Assembly (NCBI GenBank): GCA_947184155.2
Contig: CAMXCT020000803.1
Span: 145,427-209,426, forward strand
Source: Cladocopium goreaui
Lineage: Eukaryota > Sar > Dinophyceae > Suessiales > Symbiodiniaceae
Length of the DNA stretch: 64,000 nucleotides
Direction of reading: 5' to 3'
A program made the position numbers and the translations under genes. Below are positions 47,464 to 59,826 of this stretch, piece by piece (position 1 is the stretch's first letter; every line of letters begins with the position of its first letter). A model generated the notes under the pieces. That model searched no databases. It was not told the origin of the DNA and saw only the letters and a list, made by a program, of their open reading frames with translations.

Positions 47464-48035
47464 CGGCCAGATAGAATGCCAGAAGATATGCCAGATAAAA
47501 TGCCAGAAGATATGCCAGATAGAATGCCAGAAGATATGCCAGATAGAATGCCAGAAGATATGCCAGATAGAACGCCAGATAGCATACCAGATAAAATGCC
47601 AGAAGATATGCTAGATAGAATGCCAGAAGGAATGCCAGATAGAATGTCACAAGGTATGCCAGATAAAGTGCCAGAAGATATGCCAGATAGAATGCCAGAT
47701 AGGATGTCAGAAGATATGCCAGAAGATATGCCAGAAGATATGCCAGATAGAATGCCAGAAGATATGCCAGATAAAATGCCAGATAGCATGCCAGAAGATA
47801 TGCCAGATAGAATGCCAGATGCTAGATAGAATGCCAGAAGGAATGCCAGATAGAATGTCACAAGGTATGCCAGATAGAATGCCAGATAAAATGCCAGAAG
47901 ATATGCCAGATAAAATGCCAGAAGATATGCCAGATAGAATGCCAGAAGATATGCCAGATAGAATGCCAGAAGATATGCCAGATAGAATGTCAAATAGAAT
48001 GCCAGAAGAAATGCCACATAAAATGCCATGAGATA
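47464..48035. repeat. 12/24-bp tandem array (GCCAGAAGATAT/GCCAGATAGAAT)
   Basis: About 570 bp of degenerate 12-bp units. One plus frame reads alternating MPED and MPDR/MPDK tetrapeptides; the minus strand reads SGILSGIS-type repeats. Because 12 is a multiple of three, every frame stays open, so an ORF is no evidence of a gene. Confidence 0.9.
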
Positions 48036-48124
48036 TGAGCGCTCAGGCATATATTTCTTCATCGGATACAATCGATGAATCTTCGTCGAAAACAATTTCC
48101 TACATATTCATGTGTATTCCAAAA

Positions 48125-49220
48125 CATTTAACAGCCATTCCACCCCGCCGCCTTCTTCTTTTCAGCTTCACTGGTTTCGGTCGCTGATGCAGCAGTCTCC
48201 TGATCGTTACAGTCGTTGGATCTGCATCGAAGACCATATAACACAGGTTCATGTCGGTGGGTGCCACTCGAGCTACCACTTACTCCAAAAACTTTTGGCG
48301 ACATCCACAACATTTAACAGCCATTCCACCCCGCCGCCTTCTTCTTTTCAGCTTCACTGGTTTCGGTCGCTGATGCAGCAGTCTCCTGATCGAGTACAGT
48401 CGTTGGATTTGCATCGAAGACTAATAACACAGGTTCATGTCGGTGGGTGCCACTCAAGCTACCACTTACTCCAAAAGCTTTTGGCGACATCCAAAACATT
48501 TAACAGCCATTCCACCCCGCCGCCTTCTTCTTTTCAGCTTCACTGGTTTCGGTCGCTGATGCAGCAGTCTCCTGATCGTTACAGTCGTTGGATCTGCATC
48601 GAAGACCATAAAACACAGGTTCATGTCGGTGGGTGCCACTCGAGCTACCACTTACTCCAAAAACTTTTGGCGACATCCAAAACATTTAACAGCCATTCCA
48701 CCCCGCCGCCTTCTTCTTTTCAGCTTCACTGGTTTCGGTCGCTGGTGCAGCAGTCTCCTGATCGAGTACAGTCGTTGGATTTGCATCGAAGACTAATAAC
48801 ACAGGTTCATGTCGGTGGGTGCCACTCAAGCTACCACTTACTCCAAAAGCTTTTGGCGACATCCAAAACATTTAACAGCCATTCCACCCCGCCGCCTTCT
48901 TCTTTTCAGCTTCACTGGTTTCGGTCGCTGATGCAGCAGTCTCCTGATCGTTACAGTCGTTGGATCTGCATCGAAGACCATAAAACACAGGTTCATGTCG
49001 GTGGGTGCCACTCGAGCTACCACTTACTCCAAAAACTTTTGGCGACATCCAAAACATTTAACAGCCATTCCACCCCGCCGCCTTCTTCTTTTCAGCTTCA
49101 CTGGTTTCGGTCGCTGGTGCAGCAGTCTCCTGATCGAGTACAGTCGTTGGAGCTGCATCGAAGACCATATAACACAGGTTCATGTCGGTGGGTGCCACTC
49201 GAGCTACCACCTACTTCAAG
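48125..49220. repeat. 186-bp tandem repeats, six copies in 372-bp dimers
   Basis: Units start (CATTTAACAGCCATTCCACC) at 48,125, 48,311, 48,497, 48,683, 48,869 and 49,055. Odd units carry GATCGTTACAGTCG and AAAACTTTTGG; even units carry GATCGAGTACAGTCG and the 14-bp palindrome CCAAAAGCTTTTGG. The alternation gives a 372-bp higher-order repeat. On the minus strand even units read as FDANPTTVLDQETAA, then ATETSEAEKKKAAGWNGC; odd units are frameshifted. Confidence 0.92.
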
Positions 49221-50029
49221 GACAAATCCAAGCAAGAATTTCCAGCCAACTCCGTATTGGCTGACATGCTTGTCTTGAGACTCGGCCTCCACATCTTTAT
49301 TTTCGGCTTCTTGTGGTCCACCTACACCGCTCAGCCATGCTCACCCAAACCATCACTGTAAATCAACAGGAGCATACCCTCTATCAAATTTTGCCTTGGG
49401 CTATACGTTTTCTACACTTGGGCTGGAAATCCCCATTCTTCATTTCACAACGAAGGAAGAACGTCTACACATGAGCAAAACCTTCTTCAGGCACAAGATG
49501 GTGCGGCAGTCGGTGGCCTGCTGCACCATTGGCACGCCTTCACAGCAGTAACGTCACTGAGAGATATTGTCAGGAAAAACCCCCACAGTACACCCCATAG
49601 TATTCTATAGTCCATCCCAAAATTACAGATTGCCCCATATTCTCCCAACATCATCAACGTTTAACCCTAATAACTCCAAAGTCCTCTGTCTTATTCAACA
49701 ATCTTTGGCACCATGAATTGATGGCCCATACCATGACTTTTAAAACTTGCACCACCGTTCTTTCAGCCCACGCGCCTCGCTTTGCGCCGCGCAGCAACTT
49801 TTCCCTTAGCCTGCGTCTTTGGGCTAATGTCAGCTACTGGTCGTCTCCAGGTCAATGTCCCCATTACATTATCATGTACCTCCACAGGCTTGCCGGCGTG
49901 TCTCACTGCACGGCAGCGCTCTTGTGTCTGTTCTGGTTTTGTACTTGTGTCTGTTCTTGACCCGTACTTGTTCCTTTGTTCTCTTCCCACGCTTTTTGAC
50001 TCCGTCTGCTTTGATTCCACCCCCCTCTT

Positions 50030-50030
<1 letters not shown>
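49221..50030. other. Region without a gene between 186-bp blocks
   Basis: Holds one of four diverged copies of a unit that follows each 186-bp block: CCAGCCAACTCCGTATTGG near 49,243, CTCGGCCTCCACATC near 49,280 and CACCTACACCGCTCAGC near 49,320. The other copies start near 50,805, 51,533 and 52,900. Confidence 0.6.

Positions 50031-50090
<60 letters not shown>
50031..50090 (+). repeat. (TAC)n microsatellite
   Basis: About 20 uninterrupted CTA/TAC units. Confidence 0.95.
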
Positions 50091-50227
50091 GGCCACACAA
50101 ACGCGTTTACACACAACCCCTTGCACACTCAAAGGCTCTCCCGGATGCCGTTCAACCAGCTCTCCCTCAACAGCGTGACGCTTCGTCGATGTTTTTTACA
50201 CACCCACGGTTTTCCACACCAAAGCTC

Positions 50228-50790
50228 TTTCGCGACATCCAAAACATTTAACAGCCATTCCACCCCGCCGCCTTCTTCTTTTCAGATCCACTGGTTTTGG
50301 TCGCTGGTGCAGCAGTCTCCTGATCGAGTACAGTCGTTGGATCTGCATCGAAGACAATATATAACAGGTTCATGTCGGTGGGTGCCACTCGAGCTACCAC
50401 TTACTCCAAAAGCTTTTGGCGCGACATCCAAAACATTTAACAGCCATTCCACCCCGCCGCCTTCTTCTTTTCAGATCCACTGGTTTTGGTCGCTGGTGCA
50501 GCAGTCTCCTGATCGAGTACAGTCGTTGGATCTGCATCGAAGACAATATATAACAGGTTCATGTCGGTGGGTGCCACTCGAGCTACCACTTACTCCAAAA
50601 GCTTTTGGCGACATCCAAAACATTTAACAGCCATTCCACCCCGCCGCCTTCTTCTTTTCAGATCCACTGGTTTCGGTCGCTGGTGCAGCAGTCTCCTGAT
50701 CGAGTACAGTCGTTGGATCTGCATCGAAGACAATATATAACAGGTTCATGTCGGTGGGTGCCACTCGAGCTACCACTTACTTCAAAAACA
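50228..50790. repeat. 186-bp-family repeats, three further copies
   Basis: Starts near 50,245, 50,433 and 50,622. These copies have CAGATCCACTGGTTT(T/C)GG in place of CAGCTTCACTGGTTTCGG and AATATATAACAG in place of the ATA(A/T)AACACAG region. The first joining segment has GCGCGACATCC instead of GCGACATCC. Confidence 0.88.
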
Positions 50791-53600
50791 ACTCCAAGCA
50801 AGAATTCCCAGCCAACTCCGTATCGACTCCCATACACGTCTTACGACTCGGCCTCCACATCATAGTTTTCGACCTCTTCTGGCTCACCTACACCGCTCAG
50901 CGATGCTCAACGAAGCCATCACTGCAAATCAACGGGCGTATACCCCCTATCAAATTTTGCCTTGCGAAATATGCTTCAAGTACTTGGCAATCCATCTTGT
51001 TCACGTGACAACGAAAGAAAACCATCCACACATATGCAAAACCTTGTTAGAGGAAAGGACGACGCCCGGTCGGTGGCCTGCTGCAACTTTGGCATTCCTT
51101 CACAGCAGTAACATCACTGACGCCCAATGTGATATTGTCAGCAAAATGACCAACAATTCGCCCAACATCAGCCAAACTTAACACTTCTAACCCCAAAGAC
51201 CGATATCTTATTCAACAAAATTAACCACCAAGACTTAGCCGACCATCCCATAACATTCAAGATCTACACCGCCATTGTTTCCGCCAACACACCTCGCTTT
51301 GCCGCTTTGTCTCCGCTTCTTGTGCTGCGCAGCGGCTTTTTCCTCCGGCTGCAGCTTTGGACTGGGGTGAGCTACTGGTTTTCTTGCGTTGAAGTGGTCA
51401 TTGCTGGTGCAGCGGTCTCCTGATCGGATTCCATCGATGGATCTTCGTCGCATACCATATATACCACAGGTTCATATCGGTGGGTGCTACTTAAGGTATT
51501 ACTTACTTCAAAAACAAATCCTAACAAATCTTCCCAGCCAACTCCATATCGACTCCGATACATGTCTTCAGACTCGGCCTCCACATCATAGTTTTCGGCC
51601 TCTTCTGGCTCACCTACACCGCTCAACGATGCTCAACCAAGTTCTCACTGCAAATCAACGGGCGTATACCCACTATCCACTTTTTCCATTGCGAACTATG
51701 CTTCTGATACTTGGCAATCCACATTCTTCATGTCACAACGACAGAAAAACGTCCACACAGATGCAAAACCTGGTTAGAGCAAAAAATAGTGCCACAGTCA
51801 GTGGCCTGCTGCAACTTTGGCACGCCTGCACAGCAGTAACATCACTGACACTCAATGTGATTTTGTCTACAAAATGATTTCACCAACTATCCACATTACA
51901 TATTGCCCCATATTTGCCCACCATCAGCCACATTTAACCCTTCTAACCCCAAAGTCCACTATCTTATTCACCATGACTTGGTGGACCATCCATCCCATGA
52001 CTTTCAAGATCTGCACCGCTCTTGTTTCCGCCAACACACCTCACTTCGGCGCTTTCTTTCCGCTTCTTGCGCTGCGCAGCGGCTTTTTCCTCAGCCTGCG
52101 GCTTTGGAATGGGGGTGAGCGACTGGTTTTCTTGGGGTTGACGTGTTCATTACCATTTTCATGGCAATCTTGCGGTGCAATACCCTCGGACTCAGTAGAC
52201 CTGACATTGAAACACCCTGCTTGGATGAACCCAAACATGATACCTTTTTAGATGTCCCAATACTCATCGCAACTTCTTTGTGTAAACTTTTGCTGCATGC
52301 GCAGCCATTCCATCCCGCGGCCTTCTTGTTTTCAGCTTCACTGGTTTCAGTCGCTGGTGCAGCGGCCTCCTGATCGGTTACAGTCGTTGGATTTTGGTCG
52401 AAGGCCATATACCACACGTGTATGTCGATGGGTGCCCATTTCATTTTCTCCCCACTAATTCAAGGGTTCGTGGCATCCTTCGACTTCGTGGCTGGGCCCT
52501 CGGTATCCGCTGCGCGAAGCTCTTCAGCCTTTGCCTGCAGCAACCATGCTATGTTTTGGCAGCAGGAGCAAACATCAGGATACAAAATTGCACTCGTGGC
52601 ATATCCCGTAATCCTCAGTACATTGGGTGACATCATCTCCGTTTTGAACTCTGCTCATGAAACGCAAAACTCCCTCAAGTACAATCTAACTGCTCTGCGA
52701 AATTTTAATTTACGCACAGCCATTCTATCCGGCAGCCTTCGTCTTTTCAGATTCACTGGTCTCGGTTGCTGGTGCAGTAGCCTCCTGATCGGATACAGTA
52801 GTTGGATCCTCGTCCAAGACCATATACCAAAGGTTCTATCCCCAATACTCTACGGGTTCTTACTCCAGCTAGAACTTACTGCAAGGACACATTCATTACC
52901 AGCCAACTCCATATCGGCTGAAAGACATATCTTCACACTCGGCCTCCACATCATCGTTTTCCGCTTCTTGTGGCCTACCTTCGCAACCAAGCCACCACTG
53001 TACATCAGCGGATGCATCCCTCCACATTCTTCATTTGACCACGAAGGAAAAACGTCTACACATGTGCAAAGCCTTGTTAGAGCACGAAATATTCCAGCAG
53101 TCGGTGGCCTGCTGCACCTTCGCCACTGCTACAACTTTGGCGCGTTTCATCAACCTGCTCCTGCCGGAAGCTGACGCTCATGCTGAATGCGTGCCACCAG
53201 TTCCGCGGTCCTCTCGTCTTTTCTTCCGACGCTTTAACCGTTCCAGTCCATCATCCTGTCGCTACGCGACAGATAGCAACAAACAAAACCGCAGCTTCTT
53301 CCACAACAAAACTGACAGAACAAATCAGGACATCACTGGCTCCTCCTTCTTTCGTCTCCGTTTCAACTTCGCCATGGCACAGGGCACTATGCTAAGCCCA
53401 CGCTGCTTCAGACAACACACCCAATTTTTACACTCGACCCGTTGTTCCCAACCCAAACAACAACAAAAACAAGGAAAAGAAAACAGGCAAAGACGTTGCA
53501 AACATCAAAACACGGAGAACCCAAAAACGTTTCTTTCCCATGCGTTTCCTATTGCCAGCTTTTCGCATCCATTACACAAGTCTTATTGCAAACTATTTCC
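50791..53600. other. Array of strongly diverged copies of the 186-bp-plus-flank unit
   Basis: Sequences like GCTGGTGCAGCGGTCTCCTG appear at about 51,400, 52,350 and 52,757, each followed by degenerate versions of the unit and its flank (AACTCC(A/G)TATCG, CTCGGCCTCCACATCAT, CTACACCGCTCA). No intact gene is visible; the region looks like an old tandem family with decay. Confidence 0.6.
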
Positions 53601-53624
53601 TCTCCGTCCAGCATGCTGTCTCGC

Positions 53625-55015
53625 TTCCTCCCAGCGAAGCTCTCCGCAACTATTTCCACTGCTTCATCCCGTCCAGCATCCGGTCTCGCTCCCTCCCAGC
53701 GCAGTTTCCCCAAGCTATTTCCACGGCTTCATCCCGTCGAGCATCCGGTCTCGCTCCCTCCCAGCGCAGTTTTCCCAAGCTATTTCCTTGGCTTCATCCC
53801 GTCGAGCATCCGGTCTCGCTCCCTCCCAGCGCAGTTTCCCCAAGCTATTTCCACAGCTTCATCCCGTCGAGCATCCGGTCTCGCTCCCTCCCAGCGCAGT
53901 TTCCCCAAGCTATTTCCACGGCTTCATCCCGTCGAGCATCCGGTCTCGCTCCCTCCCAGCGAAGTTTCCCCAAGCTAAAGCTATTTCCACGGCTTCATCC
54001 CGTCGAGCATCCGGTCTCGCTCCCTCCCAGCGAAGTTTCCCCAAGCTATTTCCACGGCTTCATCCCGTCGAGCATCCGGTCTCGCTCCCTCCCAGCGAAG
54101 TTTCCCCAAGCTATTTCCACGGCTTCATCCCGTCGAGCATCCGGTCTCGCTCCCTCCCAGCGCAGTTTCCCCAAGCTATTTCCACGGCTTCATCCCGTCG
54201 AGCATCCGGTCTCGCTCCCTCCCAGCGCAGTTTCCCCAAGCTATTTCCACGGCTTCATCCCGTCGAGCATCCGGTCTCGCTCCCTCCCAGCGAAGTTTCC
54301 CCAAGCTATTTCCACGGCTTCATTCTCCGTCGTAGCATCCGGTCTCGCTCCCTCCCAGCGAAGTTTCCCCAAGCTATTCCACGGCTTCATCCCGTCCGGT
54401 CTCGCTCCATCCAGCGCAGTTTCCAAGCGGCTTCATCCGTCGAGCATCCGGTCTCGCTCATCCCAGCGCGAAGTTTCCCCAAGCGATTTCCACGGCTTCA
54501 TCCCGTCGAGCATCCGGTCTCGCTCCCTCCCAGCGCAGTTTCCCCAAGCTATTTCCCCAAGCTATTTCCACGGCTTCATCCCGTCGAGCATCCGGTCTCG
54601 CTCCCTCCCAGCGAGTTTCCCCAAGCTATTTCCACGGCTTCATCCCGTCCAGCATCCGGTCTCGCTCCCTCCCAGCGAAGTTTCCCCAAGCTATTTCCAC
54701 GGCTTCATCCCGTCCAGCATCCGGTCTCGCTCCCTCCCAGCGAAGTTTCCCCAAGCTATTTCCACGGCTTCATCCCGTCGAGCATCCGGTCTCGCTCCCT
54801 CCCAGCGAAGTTTTCCCAAGCTATTTCCACGGCTTCATCCCGTCGAGCATCCGGTCTCGCTCCCTCCCAGCGAAGTTTTCCCAAGCTATTTCCACGGCTT
54901 CATCCCGTCGAGCATCCGGTCTCGCTCCCTCCCAGCGCAGTTTTCCCAAGCTATTTCCACGGCTTCATCCCGTCGAGCATCCGGTCTCGCTCCCTCCCAG
55001 CGCAGTTTTCCCAAG
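53625..55015. repeat. 65-bp satellite array, about 21 copies
   Basis: GCTTCATCCCGTCGAGCATC recurs at 65-bp spacing (53,726, 53,791, 53,856 ...). Small irregular deletions near 54,325-54,450 and 54,540-54,625 break the period. The array ends inside a unit (CCCAAGCT) exactly where copy 2 of the large duplication begins. The 65-bp period is not a multiple of three, so its long plus-strand ORFs are chance. Confidence 0.95.
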
Positions 55016-56233
55016 CTTGAACATTGTAGGGCCTTGCTTCAGCAATCGCTGAAGTTCGTCCTCTGCGTCCATTGGCAAGTCTAGCAATGCAAGCAATGGT
55101 TCCGCATTGCTGCGGCACGCAAACTGCCCTGTGTGATCAACCACCTCTACTCGGGCAAAAAAACCTTTCTTCCCATTCCAATCAGCGGTTGTGTCTACTG
55201 TCACTAGGGCTCCTTCCACTGCAAACATTTCATCTTCCGATCCTTCCACGGCTTTGCCCAATGCAGACAAAACCAAACTTGAGGTTTGGGTAGCGGTTTC
55301 TTTGGCCCAATCATCCATGGATTTGCGGTTCTTCCCTTCCAAGTAGATGTTCTCTTTCAAGCAGATGCTGTTCTTGGGCTTGGCATTTTTGATGCGATCG
55401 AAATATTCTGCATCTTCGCGCGTCAGTTCTTGACGGCGGAGCACTACCAATTGGCTACGGTCAGGCACATTGACACACTTGTTCATGTCTCCACCTTCAG
55501 CAAAACCAATCCAATAGTTCTGGAGCACTATCATGACTTCCCGAGCCTTCAGCACCTTGGTCAAGTCTTGCCTGTGGTTTTCGTGCCACACCTTGACGCC
55601 CTCCAAAGACGTCTCGCCATCACTGATTGAGATGGAGCGCACGGCCCCCTTTGTCGTCGTCTCCACATCTCCTGCAGAAGTGAGCACCCCGCATATGGTC
55701 ACAAAGCTCGGATCTGTTAAGTGCCGAAGCCCTCCCAGTTCTTGACGGCGCGGCAAGTAGTAGGGCGGGAGCACTTTGTCTTCCAGGCAACCTGCCATGA
55801 AGGGCACCGTCTTCAAAGAAGCCTGCGGCGTTCCAAATTTTTCAATCACCACAGTCTGCATCACGGAACATGACAGCTGGTTGGTCCGGGAAGGAGTCAC
55901 TTTTCGGAGCTCTTTCAATCGGAAGACTGCCGGGCTCTGATTTGGCATCCAAAATTTGGAGCGCTGCCCACTCAAGTTCAACCGTTGGGCTTCCTGACCA
56001 AAAAGGTTCTCGACCAAGTGAATCATATCTCCATTGGCATCCATGACCATCACGGCGCATACCGTGAAAGGTCCTTTCTGCCCTTTGACTTCGTAACTTG
56101 TCACACTCATCGTTTTCACCACAATGTCAACAGCAAATCCCGAGCTCGAGGTCAAAGCAGCGAGCCGATCACCAGGTACTTTTTCACCTCCAGGCACCAC
56201 TGCCATAGCTTGGGCCACTTCTGTACAAGACAA
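55016..56233 (-). pseudogene. Truncated copy of the RPA-like gene
   Basis: Identical in protein to the first about 406 codons of the 38,132-36,497 exon, including both main OB-like segments. It then runs out at the breakpoint into the 65-bp satellite, which supplies about 16 unrelated codons and a stop. The third OB segment's end, the C-terminal about 130 codons and the 3' exon are missing. The clean frame shows the truncation is recent. Confidence 0.85.
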
Positions 56234-58035
56234 GACTTCACGGCTGCACTTGCGGGAGACTTGAACCTTCTAGCTTGCTACCTATTTTTTTTTTGCTTTG
56301 CTTGTCACCAGTAGTCCAAAACTTTTTCAATATATTCCATCAGCTAAGACATGAAGTTGCACCTGGTTTCCATTCTGCGAAAATATGACCACTACCCTTT
56401 GCAGGGACGGACATAAATGCGAATGAAGATGTCTGTGTGAGCTGTGTCCACCACAAAATCACACCCATGCAGCTTAATATCAAAACCCGGGCCTTTGCTG
56501 CAGCCGGCAACACTTGGGCAAAGCAAATCTTGCTGCTCCAGGATTCCGGGGAATGCTGACGGACAGTGTCTGCAAAGCTGCCAAACCACTTTGGGTCATC
56601 ATAGAGAATTGCATCAAGAAGGAAAAGTTTCAAATCACCGTGCCACTTTTGTATGGTTAACCGTTGACCGCTTCAAACATCTCTCTCTAGACTCTGAACT
56701 TACAATTCCAATACAAAGCTCTTTCACTTTGATCATGTCATTTCATGGAAGCAGCAACACAGCCTCTATCAAAAACCAGTGTCCAGACAACAAATGCAAA
56801 CATGTTCAGTCATTGGTCGGTGGCACATCCCTTCCTCATCCTAATGCCGCCAAAAATTTGAATTACAGATTGAAATTGTTTGCAGCTCTTGCGAGAATCT
56901 AGTTTGACAGCAGTCGTTTTGTTCTTGGGATCTCCGGCGTTCATGGCCAGCAACAATCTCTAACACGCTCCTGAAATCAGAACGCCGCTGCTTCTCCATT
57001 CTTCTTGTTCGCCAACCTCCCATCCTCCCTCGGCGACAAACAATTGCTATCTTTCACGATCCCGCATCCCGCACGCATCCCGCACGATCCGATTTTCTAT
57101 CTTTCTTCTCGCTCGCCTCCCATCCTCCCTCGGCGAGCACCAAAGAATCATCCGCAATGCACAATTTTCCAGCTTTCTGCCTTCCTCGCCAACCTCCCGT
57201 CCTCCTTCGGCGAATGCAACATCAAACAGATTCGAAACCATCCGTGCTACTTAGGTTGTTGTTGAAACGTCTGGGCTCTTGCCCTTGACACTGCCATTCC
57301 CTTTGAAATTCTCACTTCGTCGACCGCGGCATGCTCAATCTGTCCCGATCTATTCAGTGTTTTATTTGCCCCGACTGCCTTCATCGGCTGAGTTTGGAAA
57401 AGCTCGCACAAACACGGTGAACTGTGCTCATAAGCCTCTCCCAGCTCAAAAGAATCTGTGCATTCAGCACCTTGAAAACGGCTGAGTTTTCACTCCGCGC
57501 TTTTCTTGGCGGAGCAGGTGCGCCTTACAGGCCCCCCGCAGTTCGATATAGATCTTGTATGTCGTCCATTGTTTAGCAGTCAAACTACAAGTACGGGCTG
57601 GTACAGGTACCCTTCTGGAAATTCACATGACAACAAAAAAATTGGCTTGCACGTTTTTGTTCGATATGATTCAATTGACGCATCTGATTGTTCATATTTT
57701 TCTATACTCGACTGTACACAGTGGCAAGGAAACAATCTTTGTCTTTGTGTGTTTCTGTGTGTATCTTCCTATGACAGGTCCTTTCCTTCAATTGCGAAAG
57801 GAGTCTACCTGGATGCTACATCCTTCTTTCCCATCAACTGCAGGTCAGTGTCTCTCCTTTGCAATCGGACTCTGACCACAAGGAGCCTAGAGCCACCGCT
57901 GAACTAAAGAGGACCAGCCCACAGCGAGTCCAAACGATGCAAAAGCAAAATAACATCAATCATGTCATCACGGAAATGCACTAGGAGCCCCGGCGTGATC
58001 CTACGTCATTTACTGGACCTTGCGCCAGCCGCATG

Positions 58036-58180
58036 GTGCGCCGCGTATCCCAGATATTAATAATCTTCCGCCAGGTGGAAATCCTACTGGCACGCCGACG
58101 GTCACAGTAGACTAATTCTGAAGCAGGCAGCTCAAGTAGATCTATTGACCATGCTTTTCCTGTATGCTTGTCAACCAAAA
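58036..58180 (+). repeat. Single-unit allele of the 222-bp tandem duplication
   Basis: Corresponds to 39,934 and 40,156 in copy 1; only one unit is present. Confidence 0.8.
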
Positions 58181-59770
58181 GTTGACAAAAATATCCCTGT
58201 TTGAACAGTCAGAACTATCTCTTCCGCATGGCACGCTAAGTTTCATGGCATTTCCAACATACAAACTTGGATGTGATCGACCTTACATTCCTATAGTTTC
58301 TATAATACATTCTACCTCATTCCAATCATCCCTGTCATCCGCTTTCCCATGGCACACCGCTCATCGGATGAACTTTCTTTGTTCCGGTCATCTTCTCATG
58401 CTTTTGGTTTCTTTCGCACACCTTCCAGCCCTTTCACAGATCTCCTTGGTTCCCTGCCTACAAAAAACGCACCATGCCCAGAAGCAGCAACACAAGCAAC
58501 AACAGCAGCAGCAGCAACAGCAGCAGACCAAGCAGCAGACCATTGCAGAGCTTTCCCGAAATCTCTCGAAGCTGGGCTTTGACTGGCTGCAATTTTAACG
58601 AGGTCTGATCGAGATGCGACCAAGGTCCGAACGAGGTCCGAAATCAAAGTTTGGGAGACCGACCCTCGCAGTCTCTTGACAAACTCTTTGGTAGCCACAC
58701 GCTCTCGCATTCTTTTCATGACAGTAAACCTGAAGAGCATTCGGCGGTGGAGCAAAAGCGGAAACCAAGCCAAGCGGCAGCTACAGGCAAGAGCAAGGAG
58801 ACAGGAGGAGAGACAAAGGAACACAAGCTTGGCAAACAAGGCGCCGGTCATAAATTTAAGCGCGCACAAACTTTTTGAGACATAGGAAACGCGATAGCCA
58901 TTGATAGCCAAAGATATCTCAAGGCACACCACGATTTGGCACAAGATCTTATCATCGGCACTTGTTACAACATCGACCCCGTATCATCCTCCATGCAAAC
59001 CATACATGATCACGCCGAGACCCAACATGTCCCAGTTGCCAACTGCTATATGGCTGTAGCAACAAAATGATTGTGACATCGTTTCTAATACTCGCCAAGC
59101 CATCTCATGGCTGTGTCGCCATTGCTGGTCCTCAAAAGAGATGGCGTCATGACTGTTGACGACGCATCACCGCAACATAAATTCACAGCCATGCCGACAA
59201 AATACCTGTCAGGGTGACGCAGCTTCGGCTAAACAATATCATTTCAAAAGTTCCCTTCTTGAACTTTCTGGACCTTAAAATCTCTGAAAGAATTACCTCC
59301 TTGAACATCCATAACCAACATCACTCCCCGTTTCCAGCTGCTGTTGTGACTGGGAAGTGCAGACACCCGTCACTGCAAACCTGGTTTCAAAAGTGACGAT
59401 ACGCAATGGCTCCTCAATGTCAATGCGACAAAGTTTTCCATCCCATCCCCCTGTACATTTGCATCTGGGATTTTGTCCCCACGACTGATTCAAGATGTCA
59501 TATTTGTCTGGCTGACTTTTGATATTGATGGCAACACTTTTTTTTCTCAAAGGAGCACTATGCGCCACGCAATCCGTTGTTGATGCCGCTGCGGGGCTTG
59601 TGGCGTGACCATGATGATCCTAGTGATTGGATGGCACACACCTTCTGATGTAATCCGCCGGCCTGCCGGCGTGTGTTGTGGATCTTGCTTGTTCGTAGTT
59701 GTACTGTTTGTTTCGTCTTTAGTCTTTGTCTCGACTTTCCCCTTGGCGCGGATTTTTGCCCCGTCTAACT

Positions 59771-59826
59771 TGAACCCACCTCCCCCTCCCTTCCCCCATC
59801 CCCCACCCCTCCCCCCTCCCCCCTTC
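59771..59826 (+). repeat. C-run tract, G-quadruplex candidate on the minus strand (copy 2)
   Basis: Identical to 41,890-41,945. Confidence 0.75.

Noticed and set aside
47134-47829. MPEDMPDR repeat protein on the plus strand
   Set aside because: A 12-bp repeat without stops keeps every frame open; the minus strand is equally open.
48112-49278. 388-codon plus-strand ORF across the 186-bp repeats
   Set aside because: 186 is a multiple of three, so one open unit gives a long ORF. The minus strand is a better candidate, and odd units are frameshifted there.
53035-55084. Plus-strand ORFs of 500-660 codons across the 65-bp satellite
   Set aside because: The 65-bp period cycles through all frames and no frame contains a stop, so openness is automatic.
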